From a virus: 64,000 nt of DNA. The stretch lies in IMG/VR virus record IMGVR_UViG_3300044568_002024, positions 1-64,000 of that record. One strand, 5' to 3'. Under the pieces are notes generated by a model. The model was not told the DNA's origin, made no database searches, and saw only the letters and a program-made list of their open reading frames with translations. This document shows, one piece after another, positions 60,368 to 64,000 of this stretch; position 1 is the first letter of the stretch, and every line of letters starts with the position of its first letter. The translations under genes and the position numbers were made by a program.

Positions 60368-60789
60368 CTATGTTCCCCATTGTAAACTTCAAAAATAACT
60401 GGACATTCCTCACCGTTTTCATCTTCTTCATTTTCATAGAGCCAGTCAGCATCCGTGTTCAATATATTCAGTTCCTCAGCAAGTTCTTCGTTGGTATATT
60501 CCACCCAACCTTTGACACCAGATTCCATCATATCAAGATAGTATTCTATCATATCGTGAACACCTATATCGTATGGATTAAATCTCTCTGAGTTCCATTC
60601 ACGCAATGTATCGATTGCCTTTGCCCTTTCAATCCTACGGACAAATGCAGTTCCCCATTCGGGATGTTCAATCTTTGTATAACCTTCTCGCCATTCCTCA
60701 CCGTTACTGTGAGTAGGCGTAGTCTTTAGTTCATTCATTTTCTTCTCAATTCCTTGCCAATCAATTTGTGATGGATGCGGCATAGACAT
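60364..60789 (-). CDS. acidic protein of unknown function
   Basis: 141 residues from ATG 60789 (aaggaataaaact upstream). Rich in Glu and Trp (EEWREGYTKIEHPEWGTAFVRRIERAKAID, DADWLYENEEDENGEECP). No domain was recognised. It is the longest of the small right-end genes. Confidence 0.5.
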   Translation of the reverse strand: MSMPHPSQIDWQGIEKKMNELKTTPTHSNGEEWREGYTKIEHPEWGTAFVRRIERAKAIDTLREWNSERFNPYDIGVHDMIEYYLDMMESGVKGWVEYTNEELAEELNILNTDADWLYENEEDENGEECPVIFEVYNGEHR

Positions 60790-60810
60790 AGTTTTATTCC
60801 TTGTTAATGT

Positions 60811-61032
60811 TTATTCTATAATAAATGTTTCACTTGTGCCATAATGTCTGTAAAGTTCTGCTATCAATTCTTCATCGTTCATGTTTACCAAACCTTTATG
60901 GCTGGTTCCGTTGAGTTGCCAATCAATCCAAACGTGTTCCATTTCACTGAGGTATTCGGTGCAAAAGTCAATTACCAAATCGATTGCTTCTTGTTTGCTT
61001 ACAACTTTAACTTCTCTTGTTTCGATTCTCAT
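60811..61032 (-). CDS. 73-residue protein of unknown function
   Basis: MRIETREVKVVSKQEAIDLVIDFCTEYLSEMEHVWIDWQLN is an alpha/beta sequence, followed by HKGLVNMNDEELIAELYRHYG. The phrase NDEELIAEL resembles TNEELAEEL in the next gene (60364), perhaps a shared helical element. Ribosome site aaggaataac. Confidence 0.5.
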   Translation of the reverse strand: MRIETREVKVVSKQEAIDLVIDFCTEYLSEMEHVWIDWQLNGTSHKGLVNMNDEELIAELYRHYGTSETFIIE

Positions 61033-61057
61033 TGTGTTATTCCTTAATTGTTAATGT

Positions 61058-61303
61058 TTAATTCCAACGGTATTCTTGTATAGATTGTATAATGTCACAT
61101 GATATAATCATCGCGTGTGTATGTCTTATCTTTGCGTATTCAGCTGCCTTCAGGTATTCCCCACGGATAAGTTCATACCTTTCCGTATCGGGTTCTTCAT
61201 GGTTCAGAATATCCTTCAATGCATCATAGGTTTCACTAGCATTGTGATACTTTACCAACAAGTCTGTTGCAAGTTCGTATGCATGGTCATCTTGTAAAAA
61301 CAT
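61058..61303 (-). CDS. 81-residue helical protein of unknown function
   Basis: DHAYELATDLLVKYHNASETYDALKDILNHEEPDTERYELIRGEYLKAAEYAK is nearly all helix. It starts 3 bases after the gene upstream. Two histidine-rich spots (IRHTHAM). No family known. Confidence 0.45.
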   Translation of the reverse strand: MFLQDDHAYELATDLLVKYHNASETYDALKDILNHEEPDTERYELIRGEYLKAAEYAKIRHTHAMIISCDIIQSIQEYRWN

Positions 61304-61306
61304 GGT

Positions 61307-61543
61307 TCACCATTGGGTAATTTTGATATTCGTAAATTCATTAAAGTCTCTGCGGGTAAAATTAAATTCACCATCGAATGCAGCACCGGTTCGGTGATTC
61401 TCAATATACCGCACCCAAGAACGATTTGTTCCAGTCACGGTGCAGTCAATCCACTTGCCTCTACTTGGGCAATACCATTGGAATTTAGTGCCACGCTTAA
61501 CATGGTGTGACCTTTTGTCTCGGATATGTGGTTTCCTTACCAT
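61307..61543 (-). CDS. 78-residue basic protein of unknown function
   Basis: Basic N-terminus (MVRKPHIRDKRSHHVKRGTKF) followed by a beta-rich part (WYCPSRGKWIDCTVTGTNRSWVRYIEN). The composition would suit an SH3-like nucleic-acid-binding barrel. It overlaps the upstream gene by seven bases. Confidence 0.5.
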   Translation of the reverse strand: MVRKPHIRDKRSHHVKRGTKFQWYCPSRGKWIDCTVTGTNRSWVRYIENHRTGAAFDGEFNFTRRDFNEFTNIKITQW

Positions 61544-61896
61544 GATGACCTCGGGTTGTTTAGGTAAGCGGGTCCGTATAGATCATATTCGGCTGTTCCT
61601 TCTAACAGATTACCACGAGCGTGTTTTGCAGGTGCCTTGAATGATGCAGCTTTGAGCAAGTCTCCTCGTTTGTATGGTATGCCACTCACAGTCATGTCTT
61701 GTAGGGCAACAAAACCCCAAACAGACTTTACTCCGCCGGCAGGACCACGGTTAGTTTCTGAAATAATCTTAGCATACTTGTTGCCGTATTGGACTGAATA
61801 CAGCCATGTTTTGTTTGTATCAAGTTCTGGTAGTCTATGGTTTACTAAAAACCCAATAGCAGATACAAGACTGGGTGTTTGTGTTGTTGTATTCAT
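61537..61896 (-). CDS. 119-residue protein of unknown function
   Basis: MNTTTQTPSLVSAIGFLVNHRLPELD, then WLYSVQYGNKYAKIISETNRG and GFVALQDMTVSGIPYKRGDLLKAASFKAPAKHARGNLLEG look like a beta-rich single domain. The ending YLNNPRSSW is distinctive. Function unknown. One-base overlap with the gene upstream. Confidence 0.5.
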   Translation of the reverse strand: MNTTTQTPSLVSAIGFLVNHRLPELDTNKTWLYSVQYGNKYAKIISETNRGPAGGVKSVWGFVALQDMTVSGIPYKRGDLLKAASFKAPAKHARGNLLEGTAEYDLYGPAYLNNPRSSW

Positions 61897-62138
61897 TATC
61901 TAACTCCTGTATATTCTGAAATTGGTTTGACGGTTTCTACCATTACATGACTGTCAGGAATTCCACGCAAAGTGTTCAAGACAATATGTAAACTTTTTTT
62001 GGTTTCAAATTCAAATTCAACATCTGGAATGATAGTATTACCAATGATGCGGTATTCTTTGATATTCCTACCCATCGCTCTCACAAATTCAAATACATCA
62101 TTGACGCCTTCGGCTCTCATTTTATATGTCATTATCAT
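61896..62138 (-). CDS. 80-residue protein of unknown function
   Basis: ATG 62138 has aggataaca upstream. GVNDVFEFVRAMGRNIKEYRII...VEFEFETKKSLHIVLNTLRGIPDSHVMVETV alternates helix and strand like a small ferredoxin-like fold. No name can be given. Confidence 0.5.
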   Translation of the reverse strand: MIMTYKMRAEGVNDVFEFVRAMGRNIKEYRIIGNTIIPDVEFEFETKKSLHIVLNTLRGIPDSHVMVETVKPISEYTGVR

Positions 62139-62163
62139 GGTTGTTATCCTTATAGTTTATTGT

Positions 62164-62334
62164 TTATCGTGTGCAAAGACCAGCATCAATCAATGTCATT
62201 GCGATTCTACCATACCAGCCTTGCAATCCCCAAACATCGCCACTATCAATTAGTGACTGAAATGATTGGATATACAGTTCTTCACTACATTCTGGGTTGC
62301 ATTCGATATTCATAACTGCATCAATGGTGCTCAT
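62164..62334 (-). CDS. 56-residue protein, WGLQGWYGR type
   Basis: From ATG 62334: MSTIDAVMNIECNPECSEEL, then YIQSFQSLIDSGDVWGLQGW and YGRIAMTLIDAGLCTR. The phrase W-x-LQGW-(Y/F)GR with a later GLC is familiar from small proteins of many T4-like phages; function unknown. It was found by translating the gap between the two neighbouring genes. Confidence 0.65.
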   Translation of the reverse strand: MSTIDAVMNIECNPECSEELYIQSFQSLIDSGDVWGLQGWYGRIAMTLIDAGLCTR

Positions 62335-62346
62335 GGTTGTTGTTCC

Positions 62347-62553
62347 TTATTGTTTGTTGTATGTATTGATATAGATACTGGATGTGATCGAATTTTCTAC
62401 ACCGAAGATTTGTTGGAACGAAGCGTTTGCAATGTCACTGGCTTCTCCAAAACTGTAAGCATGAATCTTGCGTTCTGGAATTGAAACTACTTTGTTGTTG
62501 TAAACACCAGAAACGGTGACTACATATTCGCGAATGTGTTTTGTGGTTTCCAT
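62347..62553 (-). CDS. 68-residue protein of unknown function
   Basis: METTKHIREYVVTVSGVYNN is a strand-rich opening; then IHAYSFGEASDIANASFQQIFG. The pattern strand-strand-helix, with a YSFGEA turn, is like small early proteins of T4-like phages. Start after aaggaaaaacaacc. Confidence 0.5.
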   Translation of the reverse strand: METTKHIREYVVTVSGVYNNKVVSIPERKIHAYSFGEASDIANASFQQIFGVENSITSSIYINTYNKQ

Positions 62554-62571
62554 GGTTGTTTTTCCTTGTGG

Positions 62572-62694
62572 TTATTGTCTAAAATAATTCATTGCCATGT
62601 CTAGCAGACTATCAATACTGGATACAATGAGAACAAACAGTATGATCCCGGTAATGATTACAGTCTCTTTGAGAATGTGTTTTAAGCGTTTCAT
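62572..62694 (-). CDS. 40-residue single-pass membrane protein
   Basis: From ATG 62694: MKRLKHILKETVIITGIILF, then VLIVSSIDSLLDMAMNYFRQ. Basic start, one hydrophobic segment (11-26), and an amphipathic end. It stands 22 bases after a host-type -7 element, so it is the first gene of that transcript. Confidence 0.55.
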   Translation of the reverse strand: MKRLKHILKETVIITGIILFVLIVSSIDSLLDMAMNYFRQ

Positions 62695-62702
62695 TTTGTG
62701 TC

Positions 62703-62750
62703 CTTAACTTACTTTACAAATATACGGAATTTTCAGATAAGATCAAAGCA
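62703..62750 (-). repeat. 48-bp promoter repeat, copy 1
   Basis: This 48-base block and the ones at 62988-63035 and 63083-63130 have the same length and near-identical ends (cttaacttac and gatcaaagca on the plus strand). Each holds a promoter on the minus strand. Confidence 0.75.
62717..62747 (-). promoter_or_regulatory. Bacteroidota-type promoter in repeat copy 1
   Basis: Minus strand TTTG (62747 to 62744), 19 bases, TATATTTG (62724 to 62717). The TTTG overlaps the stop codon of the upstream gene. It is followed by GATCTTATC as in the promoters at 24304 and 46561. Confidence 0.8.
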
Positions 62751-62967
62751 TTATTTTTGAAGATGGAATACCTGCACCATTTTTTACCGTGTCCACGGCT
62801 TCGGACAACAGAGCAATACGATACAAGACTGATTCCTTGCGGTTCATATAGTCTATTGATTCCTCTAATGTCATTGGATTGACGCGGGTTTCTCTTTCAC
62901 GGATGAGCTTTGAATAGTCAGACCAAGCATCTGATAGTTTATCGGTTAGTGTTTTCGAGAATAACAT
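62743..62967 (-). CDS. 74-residue helical protein of unknown function
   Basis: MLFSKTLTDKLSDAWSDYSKLIRERETRVNPMTLEESIDYMNRKESVLYR is helical. The ATG at 62967 follows aaggaaacaacc and lies 35 bases from a host-type -7 element. Its last codons contain the -33 box of the next promoter. Confidence 0.55.
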   Translation of the reverse strand: MLFSKTLTDKLSDAWSDYSKLIRERETRVNPMTLEESIDYMNRKESVLYRIALLSEAVDTVKNGAGIPSSKIML

Positions 62968-62987
62968 GGTTGTTTCCTTTGGTTGTT

Positions 62988-63035
62988 CTTAACTTACATT
63001 ACAAATATACGAACTTTTTTTGTAAGATCAAAGCA
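62988..63035 (-). repeat. 48-bp promoter repeat, copy 2
   Basis: Second copy of the block; only the spacer centre differs clearly from copy 1. It contains the promoter at 63002-63032. Confidence 0.75.
63002..63032 (-). promoter_or_regulatory. Bacteroidota-type promoter in repeat copy 2
   Basis: Minus strand TTTG (63032 to 63029), 19 bases, TATATTTG (63009 to 63002), directing the gene at 62967. Confidence 0.8.
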
Positions 63036-63082
63036 CTATTTTTTATTTTTGTGGAATTGTTTTTGGTCTCAATTACCACCAC

Positions 63083-63130
63083 CTTAACTTACAATACAAA
63101 TATAAGGCATTGGCATGAAAGATCAAAGCA
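63083..63130 (-). repeat. 48-bp promoter repeat, copy 3
   Basis: Third copy, 95 bases from copy 2 with no convincing gene between them; the only frame there is 27 codons from a GTG. The spacer differs most in this copy. Confidence 0.7.
63097..63127 (-). promoter_or_regulatory. Bacteroidota-type promoter in repeat copy 3
   Basis: Minus strand TTTG (63127 to 63124), 19 bases, TATATTTG (63104 to 63097). It would add a second start for the transcript of the 62967 gene. Confidence 0.75.
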
Positions 63131-63309
63131 TTACTTTATGGATATGAAATTTGTATTTAGACTGAATCTAAATAAGGAGGGTTATGCAAGTCGTTGATTT
63201 GTAAGGAGTTAGTAAGTCCTTTATTTTCAACGAGTTATGGGGGCATAAGAATAGGGTAGTTCCGTTAGAAACTACCCCAGATTCGGTATGACATTTTGTC
63301 ATGTGTCAA
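63131..63309. other. non-coding stretch with an 8-bp hairpin
   Basis: No convincing gene is seen in these 180 bases. They hold an inverted repeat GGGTAGTT/AACTACCC (63254-63261 and 63270-63277) and a shorter TTTAGA/TCTAAA pair near 63157-63173. On the minus strand the hairpin is not followed by a T run, so a terminator for the right-end gene is possible but weak. Confidence 0.4.
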
Positions 63310-64000
63310 TTATGATATTTTCAATTTCATATCATCTGAAAGTCCGTGGTTGTGGACCTCCAAAATTGCCTCCATGAATCCTTCTGAATCACCAAGGTTT
63401 TGAATTGACGGTGCATCTGCAAGTTGAATGTTTTTCAAAAACCTATCAAAACTGAAATCAGAAAACTCTAACACTTTTTTGAGGGCATAGATGAAGTCTC
63501 TTTTTACAACACCTTTTTTGTTGATCAATTTTGAATTTAGATACGGTCTAACTTCTTGAACATTATCCATCAGTTCTGTTGCCTCTTGTAGGAGGTTTAC
63601 AACAAACTTTCCATTTTGCCATATTGTGTTTCTGTTTTCACCTTTTGGATATGATTCACCATACAATAAACCAATCGTAGTCCAATGACCAACATTGTAT
63701 TTGTTTCGGAAAGTTTCGTAAACAGAATAGTCTTTTTTACCCTTTCCTTTCCAAAGTTTCAACCAGTCATTTTCTCTCCATGGTTTACCATTTTGGAATA
63801 TGTTTACATGGTCAATGGTTAGTCCAGGTATAACATAATAGTATATCTCACCACCACGACTTTGCAATGCCGTAAAACGATTTTGACCATCAATAATTTC
63901 ATGGTTTTCGTTTACTATGATTGGGACCGGTATGTAACCATTTTTGGTGAGATCACCAAATTCTTTTGAAACATAGTCAAGCGAATCAGTAATTGGGCTC
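63310..64000 (-). CDS. ParB-like domain protein, 5' end cut by the window
   Basis: The minus frame is open to the right edge, so the start lies outside; about 230 residues are visible. NENHEIIDGQNRFTALQSRG, near the cut end, is the ParB/Srx motif (DGQxR). The next part, KPWRENDWLKLWKGKGKKDYSVYETFRNKYNVG, resembles phage ParB-like proteins of unknown role. The ORF has no start codon at the motif; apparent starts inside are not real. It differs from the ParB-like protein at 536 outside the motif. It may be a nuclease or CTP-binding protein. Confidence 0.7.
   Translation of the reverse strand, partial: SPITDSLDYVSKEFGDLTKNGYIPVPIIVNENHEIIDGQNRFTALQSRGGEIYYYVIPGLTIDHVNIFQNGKPWRENDWLKLWKGKGKKDYSVYETFRNKYNVGHWTTIGLLYGESYPKGENRNTIWQNGKFVVNLLQEATELMDNVQEVRPYLNSKLINKKGVVKRDFIYALKKVLEFSDFSFDRFLKNIQLADAPSIQNLGDSEGFMEAILEVHNHGLSDDMKLKIS

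Noticed and set aside
63254-63277. Hairpin as terminator of the right-end ParB-like gene
   Set aside because: No T run on the minus strand; listed only as a feature of the non-coding stretch.

Overview
The window looks like the replication, metabolism and accessory part of a large T4-like myovirus genome, and the host is most likely a member of the Bacteroidota. The T4-like identity rests on recognisable counterparts of gp32 (1555), UvsX (2323), a 5'-3' flap nuclease (4096), the gp41 helicase (5132), gp43 DNA polymerase (18318), the gp45 clamp (20896) and the gp44/gp62 clamp loader (24367 and 25583). The Bacteroidota host is inferred from two independent signals. First, many promoters have the form TTTG-N19/20-TATATT(T/A)G, which fits the -33 TTTG / -7 TAnnTTTG consensus of that phylum. 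Second, one exported protein (46625) ends in a domain like the type IX secretion sorting domain, a system known from Bacteroidota. The DNA is AT-rich and densely coding, with many ATGA overlaps and no gene-free stretch over 300 bases.

Layout. Bases 1-10,600: a cut alpha/beta hydrolase, a ParB-like protein, gp32, UvsX, flap nuclease, helicase, a Bpt/ATE-like aminoacyltransferase, a class II ribonucleotide reductase, a nucleotidyltransferase and a small basic histone-like protein. Bases 10,600-17,100: small membrane and virion-like proteins, an 839-residue protein of unknown role, then thioredoxin, a PLP enzyme and dUTPase. Bases 17,090-27,332: polymerase, clamp and clamp loader interleaved with three paralogous TSPPY-type DNA methyltransferases, a Nmad1-like protein and a RecB/Cas4-like nuclease. 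Bases 27,411-43,066: a ribbon-helix-helix regulator followed by about 18 tightly overlapping genes for glycan synthesis (glycosyltransferases of several folds, GDP-mannose dehydratase, epimerase, short DegT protein, FabH, acetyltransferase, dioxygenase, cupin). Bases 43,132-51,873: small proteins, a Nudix hydrolase, two exported host-style surface proteins, a GH19 endolysin and several virion-cargo-like proteins. The strand switches at a bidirectional terminator (51,878). Bases 51,911-64,000, minus strand: more cargo-like proteins, a flavodoxin-like protein, GroEL and GroES, an HNH-like protein, a holin/CHAP-endolysin pair, one tRNA-Leu, and a run of about twenty very small early-type genes ending in a cut ParB-like gene.

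How it fits together. Two promoter classes can be read. The host-type promoters stand before replication genes and the small right-hand genes, and probably work early. A second motif, ATATTTATA, lies about 25-50 bases before lysis, HNH and cargo-like genes in the direction of transcription, and is the candidate late promoter. The most interesting pattern is that otherwise unrelated proteins share a short N-terminal leader of the type IKLKDxLxE. It resembles the capsid-targeting sequence of T4 internal proteins, which is cut by the prohead protease after (L/I)xE. This suggests a set of proteins packaged in the head and injected at infection. The glycan gene run, the type IX-like exported protein, the three methyltransferases and the phage chaperonin pair are further unusual features. 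All functions are read from sequence motifs and memory of families; no search was run.
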